A stretch of DNA of 64,000 nucleotides, taken from positions 558,001 through 622,000 of the forward strand of contig NZ_NIFO01000001.1 in NCBI RefSeq assembly GCF_002233755.1. Reading direction: 5' to 3'. The position numbers were made by a program, and so were the translations under genes. The DNA is from Acinetobacter piscicola (GTDB lineage Bacteria > Pseudomonadota > Gammaproteobacteria > Pseudomonadales > Moraxellaceae). Below the pieces are notes generated by a model. It saw nothing but the letters and a program-made list of their open reading frames with translations, did no database searches and was not told where the DNA came from. The first letter of the stretch is position 1. Every line of letters begins with the position of its first letter. Of this stretch, positions 1-8,928 are shown one piece after another.

Positions 1-102
1 GCAGATTGTGTCATTGCCGTCTATTTCTTAGTTAAAATATTTGTAATTTATTTATAACACAATGCAAATTTAGCAAAAGTGGAAAAAGTGTTGAATTTGA
101 CA

Positions 103-993
103 TTATTTTGTATGAATTCTTTGTTTTCTGATGTGATTAATCAAAAAACGAGCAGCTAGACCAAGATTACTCTCTTTATTCCATACAATGTCGACGTAAT
201 ATTCAAATTTGGGAGTGAAATCGAGCAAATCAAGCGTTTTTAATTTTTTCCTTAGTTCAGGATTTTCGTTAAACATTTGTATAGGTAGAACGCCCCAACC
301 TAACTTTTTTAAGATCAGTGAGCATGCTGAATGATGATTATCGGTTCGCCAATAATTCTTTGAATAAAGTAATTCAGGTTTTACGGTTCGATCTCGACTA
401 GCAACAACAATTTGTCGGCTTTGTAGGATTTGCTCAAAACTCACTTGTACATGCTGTGCCAAAGGATGATCAATTGCCGCTACAGGAACTAAGGTCTCTT
501 GTTTAAATTCTACAAATTGTTCACGACTTTCCAAAAACTCACGTTCAAACATGAGCGCAAGTTGAGCACTTTGATTAATTAACATTTTCAATGCATCTTC
601 TTGCGGTGCAGTATAAATATTGATTTGCAATGTCGGAAAGCGCTCAGCTAATAGCGCAACATATTCCGTCCAATCGGTATGAATTAATTCTGAAACCACC
701 ACAATATTGAGTGCAGATTCTAAACCTTCGCTGAGTGCAATGGCTTGTTGTTTCCATTGATTCATTTCAACCAAGAGTTGTTCGGTTTTTTCATACAAGA
801 AATTGGCTTGAGCCGTAGGAATAGGCTCACGACCGACACGATTGAAAAGTTTCAGGTTTAAATCAATTTCTAAGTTGGCGATAGACATACTGACTGCGGA
901 GGGTACTTTACCTAATTTTCGAGCCGCAGCAGAAAATGAACCTGTTTCCATCACGGTCTTAAATATATTCAGCTGCTCTTGGTTGATATTCAT
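103..993 (-). CDS. aceR: LysR-family transcriptional regulator, AceR-like
   Basis: A 296-residue LysR-type regulator: an N-terminal winged helix-turn-helix (about residues 1-60, with the typical 'SFSAAARKLGKVPSAVS' pattern) followed by a periplasmic-binding-protein-like effector domain. It is divergent from the PACE pump gene at 1370, which is the arrangement known for AceR, the chlorhexidine/polyamine-responsive activator of aceI in Acinetobacter. I chose the ATG at 993 because GAGA lies just upstream; the frame also opens at a TTG at 1005. The symbol rests on context plus family, not on recognised AceR-specific residues. Confidence 0.8.
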   Translation of the reverse strand: MNINQEQLNIFKTVMETGSFSAAARKLGKVPSAVSMSIANLEIDLNLKLFNRVGREPIPTAQANFLYEKTEQLLVEMNQWKQQAIALSEGLESALNIVVVSELIHTDWTEYVALLAERFPTLQINIYTAPQEDALKMLINQSAQLALMFEREFLESREQFVEFKQETLVPVAAIDHPLAQHVQVSFEQILQSRQIVVASRDRTVKPELLYSKNYWRTDNHHSACSLILKKLGWGVLPIQMFNENPELRKKLKTLDLLDFTPKFEYYVDIVWNKESNLGLAARFLINHIRKQRIHTK

Positions 994-1369
994 GATTATT
1001 CTCAAACATGCTTGGTTTAATCTTTCAATAAAACTGAAAGAATCTAACTCGATTAATCAATATTATAAAAATATACTGCATCTGTCGAATCAATATCATG
1101 CAAAAGTCAAAAATGATCGAAAATTAATATTGCGAGTCTCTTTTCTTGCGCCATCTATGGCTCAGGGATAAGGTTAGAGTGAGAGGGTGCTTATTATATA
1201 AATCCTCTCCCTAACCCTCTCCTTTATTAAGGAGAGGGAACTTCCATTATAAATAGATGTTGATCACAACTCGACTTATCGCAAGAAGTCTAATCAATAT
1301 CTGTCTTTATGAAATGAGTGAATTATTCATTCATAAGTCAGCAACGTAAAGAAAAGTGAGTATTTTAAA
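994..1369. promoter_or_regulatory. Divergent aceR/aceI control region with a repeat hairpin
   Basis: This 376-base stretch holds no convincing gene; the open frame crossing it is mostly the complement of aceR. At 1215-1238 is a perfect 10-bp stem (CCCTCTCCTT / AAGGAGAGGG, TATT loop), preceded at about 1173-1188 by a GGTTAGAG...GAGAGG stretch that could pair instead with 1204-1216. An imperfect dyad, ATGAgTGAA..TTCAtTCAT, lies at 1314-1334, 36 bases before aceI. It is a candidate operator for the LysR regulator by position only. Confidence 0.5.
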
Positions 1370-1792
1370 ATGGTGATTTCTAAAAGAAGGATTATTCATG
1401 CTTTGAGCTATGAGATCATTCTATTGGTGATCATAGCGATTGCATTGAGTTTTATTTTTGAAGTTCCAATGGAAGTGACTGGAACTTTGGGTGTAGCCAT
1501 GGCGGTTACATCTGTCGTCTGGAATATGATTTTTAATCATTTTTTTGAGAAAATTGAGCAGAAAAAGAAGTTTAAGCGAACCATTAAAATTCGTATTTTA
1601 CATGCGATTGGTTTTGAGGGGGGCTTAATGCTTGCAACCATTCCAATGGTCGCTTATGCAATGGAGATGAGCATCCTACAAGCGATTCTGTTGGATTTGG
1701 GAATGACCAGCTGTATTTTAGTTTATACCTTTGTTTTCCAATGGTGTTATGACTTGATTGAAGAACGAATGGGAGTCAATGCTGTTTGTTAG
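1370..1792 (+). CDS. aceI: PACE-family efflux pump, AceI-like (chlorhexidine/polyamine)
   Basis: A 140-residue protein with four predicted transmembrane helices arranged as two tandem bacterial transmembrane pair domains (about residues 8-65 and 75-135). It begins 'MVISKRRIIHALSYE', essentially the AceI N-terminus, and keeps the intramembrane glutamate at residue 15 that is essential for transport in AceI. The family exports chlorhexidine and short-chain diamines such as cadaverine and putrescine by proton antiport. Weak GTGAG-like pairing lies upstream of the ATG. The divergent LysR gene supports the assignment. Subfamily substrate range is inferred from AceI. Confidence 0.93.
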   Translation: MVISKRRIIHALSYEIILLVIIAIALSFIFEVPMEVTGTLGVAMAVTSVVWNMIFNHFFEKIEQKKKFKRTIKIRILHAIGFEGGLMLATIPMVAYAMEMSILQAILLDLGMTSCILVYTFVFQWCYDLIEERMGVNAVC

Positions 1793-2032
1793 ACTGGTTT
1801 AGAACCTTTATTAACTGTGCAGCTCAAGACATTTAATGCTTTTAATACACCATTTCCATGCGTTATTTATCAGGTAAGTGTTTGAAGTGGGTGTGTTAAG
1901 GCATTGAATGTAAAAGTATATTGTGATGCATAAACAAAAAATTGCAAAAGATAATGAAATGAAATAGGTGTTGTGATGGGGTTATCATAGAATAAGCCAT
2001 TCATCGACATGATAGAAAGACCGAGGCACACA

Positions 2033-4084
2033 ATGGCGCAGTTAATCTCGCATGAGCTGCAAAATAGCCACCAGCTTGCTGCACAAGAGCTGCTTCTGAT
2101 TTCAATAGATTTGCGCCAAATCTATTTGGATCAACTTTATTATTTTAAAAATATTAATGCACAAAATTTTTTCGAAGTGAGTGATACGCAATGCAGTTTA
2201 GGTATTGCCAATCAGCTTTTGAATGTAGCTTTAGATGAATCATTGGGTTTGGTCTTTAAGTTAGCACTTGAAAATCGCCAACTCAATGCAGACCGTCTGA
2301 TTCGATTGATCACGGAAGATATTTATTTTTATACACATCCATTTCAGTCATTTCATCCGACAGATTTAAAAACCAGAACGCAAATTCTAAGACAAACTTT
2401 TATTGAGCAAGTCTTTGAATGGGTCGATGGTGAAAATCGAGTAGAGCAGTATTTATATAATATTCAGCAAACTGAAGCTTTAAAAATAGATCAATTGCTC
2501 ATCAAATATGGTTATTTTGATCATCCCTATATTTCTGAATTTGCAAAATATGGCAAAGAAATTCCACTTGCTGTAGAAATTAATATTAAACATCTGCTTT
2601 TAATTAACTCAGTATTAGGTAGTGAGTTTTTAGCGGTGAATGAATTGATGCCTAAGCTGCAACAATTGAGTTTTAAATTACATCAATTTATACCAAGCCA
2701 TTATTTACGAATTTTTAAGGTTTTCCATTCAGAATCATTGCAACTTAAAGATATTGTGCAACATTTTAATAGCTATCAATTGTTGTCTAAGCATGCATTA
2801 GAACAACCGCATCTGCTTGCTTATGCCAAATTGATGCAACGAGGCTATTGGCAATATCAGGATTTACTGAACAAAAAACACTTTTTAAATACACATGGGA
2901 CATATTGGGATCAAGATTTAATTCATAAATTACCGCTTTGCTTGACTAAACGCAGTGTCAATTGGTTGTTTAAACAAGATGTTTTGGTGAATGATTGGGT
3001 TGCAGAACATGTCAATCATGTCAGTACGCGAGTGAGTATCACGGCTTTGAGTTTTGTGGATACCTCTAAAATTGATGCGGAAGTCATCGTCAGTGTGTTG
3101 GAGTTTTTTAAAAATATTTCTGCAAGATTGTTTTTGTTAGAAAGTCATGCATTTGCGATAAAAAACCAATGGTTTAATAACTCTAAAAATGATTGTTATG
3201 ATTTATATCAGAAAGATGTTCAGCCACAAAAAAACCGAAAAGTTATTGCCAATTCTTATTTATACATTGAAGAGTGGTTAGATTTTGCTGCTTTGATGAC
3301 TAATGAAAATCCTCAGTTATATAAAAAGATTTATAGCAAAATAAATCGTGTCATGCAGTCATTTATGTGGTTTTTACAGAATATTGTTAATGATTTGCCT
3401 AAAGAGTTGCTGGCTTTTATTCATCCAGAAAAACAACAACATTCTGAATTTTTCCGTTTATTACAAAAGCATCAAATTAAGGTTGAAGATTTCCGCAAAA
3501 GATTTAAGCATGTTCCAACACGAAGAATACCGACACACAGCATTTTTGATAGTTTTGTCTTAGATTATTTAATGGATTGTTTTAATCAACAAAAGAGTGT
3601 CAGTAAGAATATCACTTGGTTGGGCTTATATCACCAAGCAGAACGTTGGCATGAACAGGTTTATTTTGATGAAACATTGTCAAAACTTAAACAACAGGTG
3701 GATGTTGAAACTTGGGATCGTGTTTCACCCATGCAGAAGATCTATTTTGAAGGGTGGTGTTATGAGGAGCTGAATAGTTTAAAACGAATTATTCAAGAAT
3801 CTATCGTGTTTAAACATTGTCTAGCTTTGTCCTATACCAAACCAATTATAGAAAAAGAATATGTGGCTTTTCATATGTCGCATATTGATAACCCAAGCCA
3901 AGAGTTTACTTTAGGCTGTTATTATCAACTCGGACAATTGTCTTTTGATCAAATTCGTTTGCCGAATAATCAAATTCCAGAGAATGCATATATGTTGCAA
4001 GCCATGCGTTTTATTCACGATGTAAATCAACATCTAAAGTGGAAATTAAGTATTCAACCCAATGAAGAACTTGGTCATTTATAG
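2033..4084 (+). CDS. Large protein with a PcfJ-like C-terminal region
   Basis: A 683-residue soluble protein with no signal peptide or membrane segment. The first two thirds are helix-rich and unrecognised. The last ~150 residues resemble the PcfJ family: 'WHEQ' near residue 539, an invariant-looking His-Cys pair at about 595-596 ('FKHCLALSY'), then 'FTLGCYY' and a terminal 'QIRLPNNQIPENA' resembling the PcfJ 'Q-x-R/K-G-x-x-N' segment. PcfJ proteins are known from conjugative plasmids and phages, but their biochemistry is unclear to me. I chose ATG 2033 (GAGG six bases upstream) over ATG 2009, which lacks a ribosome site. It sits alone, 141 bases before a helicase gene. The family call is from motif memory only. 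Confidence 0.6.
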   Translation: MAQLISHELQNSHQLAAQELLLISIDLRQIYLDQLYYFKNINAQNFFEVSDTQCSLGIANQLLNVALDESLGLVFKLALENRQLNADRLIRLITEDIYFYTHPFQSFHPTDLKTRTQILRQTFIEQVFEWVDGENRVEQYLYNIQQTEALKIDQLLIKYGYFDHPYISEFAKYGKEIPLAVEINIKHLLLINSVLGSEFLAVNELMPKLQQLSFKLHQFIPSHYLRIFKVFHSESLQLKDIVQHFNSYQLLSKHALEQPHLLAYAKLMQRGYWQYQDLLNKKHFLNTHGTYWDQDLIHKLPLCLTKRSVNWLFKQDVLVNDWVAEHVNHVSTRVSITALSFVDTSKIDAEVIVSVLEFFKNISARLFLLESHAFAIKNQWFNNSKNDCYDLYQKDVQPQKNRKVIANSYLYIEEWLDFAALMTNENPQLYKKIYSKINRVMQSFMWFLQNIVNDLPKELLAFIHPEKQQHSEFFRLLQKHQIKVEDFRKRFKHVPTRRIPTHSIFDSFVLDYLMDCFNQQKSVSKNITWLGLYHQAERWHEQVYFDETLSKLKQQVDVETWDRVSPMQKIYFEGWCYEELNSLKRIIQESIVFKHCLALSYTKPIIEKEYVAFHMSHIDNPSQEFTLGCYYQLGQLSFDQIRLPNNQIPENAYMLQAMRFIHDVNQHLKWKLSIQPNEELGHL

Positions 4085-4225
4085 GGTCTATTAGCATTTC
4101 ATAAGGTCATAAGTTGTCGTAAACATCGATGAATTATGAATAGACCGTAGCATTCTACTTAACATTTTGGATAAAAATCGTTAGGCTATAGCCGTCCTAT
4201 CCTGTTTAGCTAAAAATAGACTGTT

Positions 4226-5941
4226 ATGAACCAAGAAACTGCACTAAAACTGATGAAAGCGGGCGAAAATGTCTTTTTGACAGGTTCCGCAGGTGCAGGT
4301 AAAACCTATACGTTGAACCAATACATCAATTATTTAAAAGCGCGCAAAGTACCTGTAGCGATCACAGCTTCAACTGGTATTGCTGCAACGCATATGAATG
4401 GTATGACGATTCATACATGGGCAGGGATTGGAATTAAAGACACGCTTTCAGATGATGATCTGAAACGCATGAAAGAACGTAAATATTTAAAAGAGCATTT
4501 AGAAAATGCCCAAGTGTTAATTATCGATGAAATTTCGATGTTACATGCCAAACAACTGAATTTGGTCAATCAGGTTTTAAAATACTTTAAAGAATCCGAT
4601 GATGCCTTTGGTGGTATTCAAGTGATTGCGGCAGGTGATTTTTTTCAGTTACCACCTGTAGGTAAAAACAGTGAACAGAATCGGGATAAATTTTGCTTCA
4701 TGTCCAATGCATGGGTCGAAGCGAAATTTCGAGTGTGCTATTTAACAGAACAACACCGTCAAGATGATTCTGCGCTGAATGATATTTTGAATGCGATCCG
4801 TGCACAAAGTATTCAGCAACAACATATTCAAGCGCTGCACGATACACGACACCAAGATATTGGTGATACCTACACTCGTCTATATACCCATAATATGGAT
4901 GTCGATAGCATTAATTTTCAACATCTGAATGCAATTGAAGGTACGGACCATCAATTTGTCGCCGTGACTGATGGCAATGAAAAACTCATTGAAACATTAA
5001 AGTCTTCAGTTCGTGCACCAGATGAATTAACACTTAAAAAACATGCCAAAGTCATGTTTGTAAAAAATAACTTCGATATGGGTTATATCAATGGCAGTTT
5101 AGGTGAAGTTATTGGTTTTGAAGAAGATGACCAAATGGGTATGTTGCCTAAAGTCAAAATGACGGATGGCACGACATTATTAGTCGCCCCAGAAACATGG
5201 TCTGTGGACAATGAGGGTGGTAAAACCATTGCCAGTTTGCAACAAGTTCCTTTACGTCTTGCTTGGGCGATTACTATTCATAAATCTCAAGGTATGACTT
5301 TAGAAGCGGCCGAAATTAATCTCAGTCATACTTTTGAAAAAGGGCAAGGCTATGTTGCACTGTCACGACTGAAGTCAATTAATGGTTTAAGGTTGCTTGG
5401 ATTTAATGAACAAGCTTTGGAGTTAGACAGTTTAGCCATAAAGGCAGATCGCCGCTTTCAAGAGCTTTCCAATGAAGCCGAACAGCATTATACAGACACA
5501 GATTTAACGCAGCAGCACAATGCATTTATTCGTCATTGTGGTGGGACATTGAATGCGACTGAAATTGAACGCAATGAAAAGAAAATTGCTCGAAATGCAG
5601 GTAAGACCAATTATGCTTCTGCAACTTTGGATGAAACACGTGAGCTGTTTGAAAATGGTTATGAAATTCAAGATATTGCTGTTGAACGTGGTTTAACACC
5701 CGCAACAATTATTAACCATTTGGCTCGTTTACATCGTGAGCAGAATTTAGATATTTCTGTGGCTAACCCTGGCGAAGAAGTGGTTGAACAAATTCGTAAT
5801 ATTTATAAAAAACTTAAAAAGCGTCAAGACCCAAGTCATTTTAGTGATGATGGTGCAATTAAGCTACGTCCAATTGTTGAATTGACCAATCCAAAGATGG
5901 GCTATGATCAAGTGCGTTTGGCTTTATTATTTGTTGAATAA
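4226..5941 (+). CDS. Pif1/RecD2-like superfamily 1 helicase
   Basis: A 571-residue ATP-dependent DNA helicase of the Pif1/RecD-like group. Visible motifs are Walker A 'GSAGAGKT' at residues 20-27, motif Ia 'TASTGIAATHMNG', Walker B 'LIIDEISML' with DE at 101-102, motif III 'AAGDFFQLPPV' near 135-145, and late motifs 'AWAITIHKSQGMTL' and 'GYVALSRLKS'. A C-terminal region (about 460-571) contains a helix-turn-helix-like segment ('EIQDIAVERGLTPATIINHL') of the kind appended to some RecQ and Pif1-like helicases. Pif1 enzymes unwind 5'-to-3' and resolve G-quadruplexes and R-loops; that role here is inferred. Not obviously co-transcribed with its neighbours. Confidence 0.88.
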   Translation: MNQETALKLMKAGENVFLTGSAGAGKTYTLNQYINYLKARKVPVAITASTGIAATHMNGMTIHTWAGIGIKDTLSDDDLKRMKERKYLKEHLENAQVLIIDEISMLHAKQLNLVNQVLKYFKESDDAFGGIQVIAAGDFFQLPPVGKNSEQNRDKFCFMSNAWVEAKFRVCYLTEQHRQDDSALNDILNAIRAQSIQQQHIQALHDTRHQDIGDTYTRLYTHNMDVDSINFQHLNAIEGTDHQFVAVTDGNEKLIETLKSSVRAPDELTLKKHAKVMFVKNNFDMGYINGSLGEVIGFEEDDQMGMLPKVKMTDGTTLLVAPETWSVDNEGGKTIASLQQVPLRLAWAITIHKSQGMTLEAAEINLSHTFEKGQGYVALSRLKSINGLRLLGFNEQALELDSLAIKADRRFQELSNEAEQHYTDTDLTQQHNAFIRHCGGTLNATEIERNEKKIARNAGKTNYASATLDETRELFENGYEIQDIAVERGLTPATIINHLARLHREQNLDISVANPGEEVVEQIRNIYKKLKKRQDPSHFSDDGAIKLRPIVELTNPKMGYDQVRLALLFVE

Positions 5942-6104
5942 TTATCCAGTTATGAATTAAGTCATATCAATCGTGTTTTGAGAGAAGATTGCTTACTATT
6001 TTTAATAGTGTGATTTATGTAACATAACTTTAAGTTAATTTGATGTTATCTGCTTTTGAGTTAAACTATAGCCATAATCCAGTTGCTCTAAAGAGGTAAC
6101 TATT

Positions 6105-6296
6105 ATGATTATTTATGATGGCGAACAAGTATTTCCAGAACGTGCCAATATGTTCAAGGTTTTCTTAAAACGATATCTTATAGAACAAGATTGCGAGTAT
6201 TTATTAGAAGAAAAAACATTTATTTATGACAGTGACTGTGATGAATTTTTAGAGCATGACATACAAGAGTTCTATGCATTGTGGCTGGTTGCTTAG
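6105..6296 (+). CDS. Small acidic hypothetical protein
   Basis: A 63-residue acidic protein rich in Asp, Glu and aromatic residues ('DSDCDEFLEHDIQEFYALW'), with no signal or membrane segment. I do not recognise it. It is probably a real gene: an AGAGGT ribosome site lies seven bases before the ATG and a strong intrinsic terminator follows the stop codon directly, so it looks like a single-gene transcript. Confidence 0.6.
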   Translation: MIIYDGEQVFPERANMFKVFLKRYLIEQDCEYLLEEKTFIYDSDCDEFLEHDIQEFYALWLVA

Positions 6297-6306
6297 AGAT
6301 ATTTTT

Positions 6307-6329
6307 AAACCACCTTCGGGTGGTTTTTT
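6307..6329 (+). terminator. Intrinsic terminator after the 63-residue ORF
   Basis: ACCACC-TTCG-GGTGGT stem with a stable UUCG tetraloop followed by a T tract, eleven bases past the stop codon at 6296. Confidence 0.9.
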
Positions 6330-6418
6330 CTTATTTAATAGAGCAGCCTAAGCATTTTTTCTGTAGAGAGCTGTTATAATTTTTTAACTTTTCACCATGT
6401 TAATAAGTCGTTAATCTC

Positions 6419-6805
6419 ATGCCACAAATGTTTATTGATTATTCTGACAATATTCAGAATTTAGACAAAAAGAAGCTTATGTTAGGTTTAAATCATGCTC
6501 TGTTTGATACAGGCTTGGTTGGACATGCGCATGATATCAAGTCTCGCATTCAAGAGGTTGCAGATTATTTGATTGGCTTTGGTGATGAAAATGGCGAGGA
6601 GAGTAAGCAAGCCTTTATTTTTGTGCGCTTACAAGGTTTAAGTGGTCGAACAGAACAACAAAAAGACTTAATGACTGAAAATCTATCGCAATTTTTACAA
6701 TCCTTTCAAAATTACTCAGCAGATGGTTTAGAGATTCAGCTTTGTGTTGAATTTGCTGAAATGCCAAGAGAGATTTATAAGAAAGTGATTGTGAAAGCAA
6801 AATAA
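6419..6805 (+). CDS. 5-carboxymethyl-2-hydroxymuconate isomerase family protein
   Basis: A 128-residue member of the tautomerase-superfamily CHMI group. The mature N-terminus would be Pro ('MPQMFIDYSDNIQ'), matching the HpaF pattern 'PHFIVECSDNI'; Pro-1 is the general acid/base in this family. Length fits HpaF (about 126). HpaF isomerises 5-carboxymethyl-2-hydroxymuconate in homoprotocatechuate degradation, but no other hpa gene is present here, so the true substrate is uncertain. The start is fixed by the need for Pro at position 2, although the ribosome site is weak. Confidence 0.75.
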   Translation: MPQMFIDYSDNIQNLDKKKLMLGLNHALFDTGLVGHAHDIKSRIQEVADYLIGFGDENGEESKQAFIFVRLQGLSGRTEQQKDLMTENLSQFLQSFQNYSADGLEIQLCVEFAEMPREIYKKVIVKAK

Positions 6806-6812
6806 AGTGAGT

Positions 6813-6839
6813 GACAAGAGCTAAAATTTAACTCTTGTC
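6813..6839. terminator. Stem-loop between convergent genes
   Basis: GACAAGAG (6813-6820) pairs perfectly with CTCTTGTC (6832-6839) across an 11-base loop. It lies between the convergent CHMI-like gene and thiM. No long T tract follows, so termination activity is uncertain. Confidence 0.5.
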
Positions 6840-6900
6840 CAATTCAAAGCATGCATTTTTTACTATTGAAAGAAAAGTAGATCCATTTTTGAAATAGGAA

Positions 6901-7764
6901 CTATTTTAAAACTTCAATATCTGCATACTGCACTATTTTATCGGCAGTCATTGTATAAATTTCATCGAGGAAAGCGACATTAAAACTGCCAACACTTTGT
7001 GATTTTTCGAAAGCTAATTTTCCTGCAATTGCAAAGTGAATATGTGCTGAAATTGCAGCGATTGTCGGTGTTGTTACAGCACTATACGCTGCAATTAAAG
7101 CGCCAAGTGCACAACCCGTCGCTGTGACTTTAGGTTGTAGATAGCTTCCACCATTGACTTGAATCACAGCATTTAATTCTTTAGAAAGTAGAAAGTCTGA
7201 TTCACCTGAGATCGCAACACATTCGCAATGTGCCAAAAGCGGTAAAGCTTGTAAATAAACTTCATTGCTCGATACAGTGCTGTCTACACCTTTCGATTCA
7301 ACATGATTGCCTGCTAGTGTACTTATTTCAGAGGCATTACCACGAATGATGGTTGGATTGAGTAAAACCAGTTGATCCGCCATTTCACTGCGCCACTTTA
7401 AAAAAGCACCATAACCAACTGGGTCAAGTACCCACGGTGTGCCTTTTGCAGCGACTGTTTGCGCAGCAATTTGCATCGCCTGCATTTGTTCTGTGGTTGG
7501 CGTTCCTAGATTGATACTCAGTGCCGCAGCAATAGAAGCAAAACTTTCAGCTTCAAAAGGATTATCAATCATTGCAGGAGATGCACCTGCGGCAAGTAAA
7601 ACATTAGCAGCATAATTTGCCGCAACACTATTGGTAATACAATGAACCAAAGGCTGTCTGGTTTGTAACTCTATCCATGCAGCAACGACTTTTTCTAAAA
7701 TCACATCCGTTTGGATATGCAGTTGATCCAGTAGAGAATTCGAGATATTTTCAGGGTGATTCAT
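6901..7764 (-). CDS. thiM: Hydroxyethylthiazole kinase
   Basis: A 287-residue ribokinase-fold enzyme that phosphorylates 4-methyl-5-(2-hydroxyethyl)thiazole for thiamine salvage. Family marks include 'VHCITNSVAANYAANVLLAAGASPAM', 'WVLDPVGYGA', 'IIRGNASEISTLAG' and the anion-hole/catalytic segment 'VTATGCALGALIAAY'. Length is slightly above the usual ~265-270 because of a ~20-residue N-terminal extension. It starts nine bases after the stop of an upstream cysteine-rich gene (7774-8928), so the two are probably co-transcribed. I saw no TPP riboswitch (CUGAGA box) ahead of either gene. Confidence 0.93.
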   Translation of the reverse strand: MNHPENISNSLLDQLHIQTDVILEKVVAAWIELQTRQPLVHCITNSVAANYAANVLLAAGASPAMIDNPFEAESFASIAAALSINLGTPTTEQMQAMQIAAQTVAAKGTPWVLDPVGYGAFLKWRSEMADQLVLLNPTIIRGNASEISTLAGNHVESKGVDSTVSSNEVYLQALPLLAHCECVAISGESDFLLSKELNAVIQVNGGSYLQPKVTATGCALGALIAAYSAVTTPTIAAISAHIHFAIAGKLAFEKSQSVGSFNVAFLDEIYTMTADKIVQYADIEVLK

Positions 7765-7773
7765 AGAAAGTCC

Positions 7774-8928
7774 TTACTGTGTAAAATAGTGGTCTTGATG
7801 TTTACAACTGCGACAAAACAAAGTCACGTAGTTTTCTGCATCATAATCAACCGTCAATTCATTGGAACCACAGTACATACAGCGTTTTTGTGAATAAAAA
7901 TTTAAACGTGATTCTATCTTTTTCCAAGACTTCCAAACAGGTTGAAAGAAAATATTTTCATCGTAGCCTAAAAAACGATAAAAAAGTATTTCACTCATAC
8001 GGCTAAAAGGAATATTTGGAGGACGAGGTAGCGTAGTGGTTTCCCACTTTTCAGCCAAAGCACGCTCACGATATTGTTGAACCGTTTTCTTTAAAATATT
8101 GGTATTAATAAAATTATCATTTCTAACTTGCAATGCTTTCTTTTGATGCAGATATTCAAGCGCTGTTTGAATCAGATAAAAAATTTGCCCAACAGCTAAA
8201 CTATCCAATAAACGATAGCAGAATGCTTGGAAATTCTTATTTCCAGAAATTTGAATGCCCCAAGTACGACAATAATGTTGCGTAAATTGTACAATTTCCT
8301 GATACAACATCACATACAGCGTATTTTTGACTTCTTCAGCTGTTTTAAAAGGAACTCCTAAACTCAGGTTTTCATAAAACCAATGACGAAGTTGTGTGGT
8401 AATACTAAATAAGCTCGGCTCAGAATATCCATCTAAACGAACATTGACATAATATTGATGTGCATCATCACTAAAGTCTTTAGGTGTCAGAATATTGTCT
8501 TTGATTAACTGATTTAAAAGCTGACTTTGAAAATAGTAATTTGGCGTAATAGGATGATATTTAATCACTTCCCAATCGATGAATTCTTGGTGCGCTGTAT
8601 TTTCATGGACTTGATTGTCTAAAATACTCAATAAAAACAATTTATGTAAAAAACTTAATTGGTTTAAACCAAACTCAAAATTGTCTTTTTTCTTATATTT
8701 TCGAGCTTCTTGAAGACGTGTTTCTTTGATCAATTTTTTACGTTTGTTTTGACACGTTTCACAATGACAAGTGTGTTGCTGATTTTGAAAAACTTGATGA
8801 CTACAGTGACTACACAGATGAAAATTGACTTCTTTTTCAAACTCTTCAGCTTCTACATAGTACATGCTCGCCTGACATAGTGGGCAAAAGGTACTTTCAT
8901 CAAGCTGTTTTTGCAAAATTTGCAGCAT
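7774..8928 (-). CDS. Unknown protein with N- and C-terminal zinc-ribbon cysteines
   Basis: A 384-residue protein I do not recognise. It carries CxxC pairs at C15/C18 and C39/C42, a further cluster at C54/C56/C59, and a second pair set at C350/C353 and C372/C375. These look like two zinc ribbons bracketing a helix-rich, Lys- and aromatic-rich middle (about 60-340) with no membrane segment. The extra C54/C56/C59 cluster is followed by a basic stretch ('KRKKLIKETRLQEARKYKKK') that could bind nucleic acid. It is the first gene of a two-gene unit with thiM. Nucleic-acid binding is an inference from the zinc ribbons and charge. Confidence 0.7.
   Translation of the reverse strand: MLQILQKQLDESTFCPLCQASMYYVEAEEFEKEVNFHLCSHCSHQVFQNQQHTCHCETCQNKRKKLIKETRLQEARKYKKKDNFEFGLNQLSFLHKLFLLSILDNQVHENTAHQEFIDWEVIKYHPITPNYYFQSQLLNQLIKDNILTPKDFSDDAHQYYVNVRLDGYSEPSLFSITTQLRHWFYENLSLGVPFKTAEEVKNTLYVMLYQEIVQFTQHYCRTWGIQISGNKNFQAFCYRLLDSLAVGQIFYLIQTALEYLHQKKALQVRNDNFINTNILKKTVQQYRERALAEKWETTTLPRPPNIPFSRMSEILFYRFLGYDENIFFQPVWKSWKKIESRLNFYSQKRCMYCGSNELTVDYDAENYVTLFCRSCKHQDHYFTQ

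Noticed and set aside
1..57. Short plus-strand frame open from the window start to a TAA
   Set aside because: Too short and of unremarkable composition; cannot tell a gene tail from chance.
842..1171. Plus-strand frame overlapping the aceR start
   Set aside because: Mostly antisense to a well-supported regulator gene, with no ribosome site.
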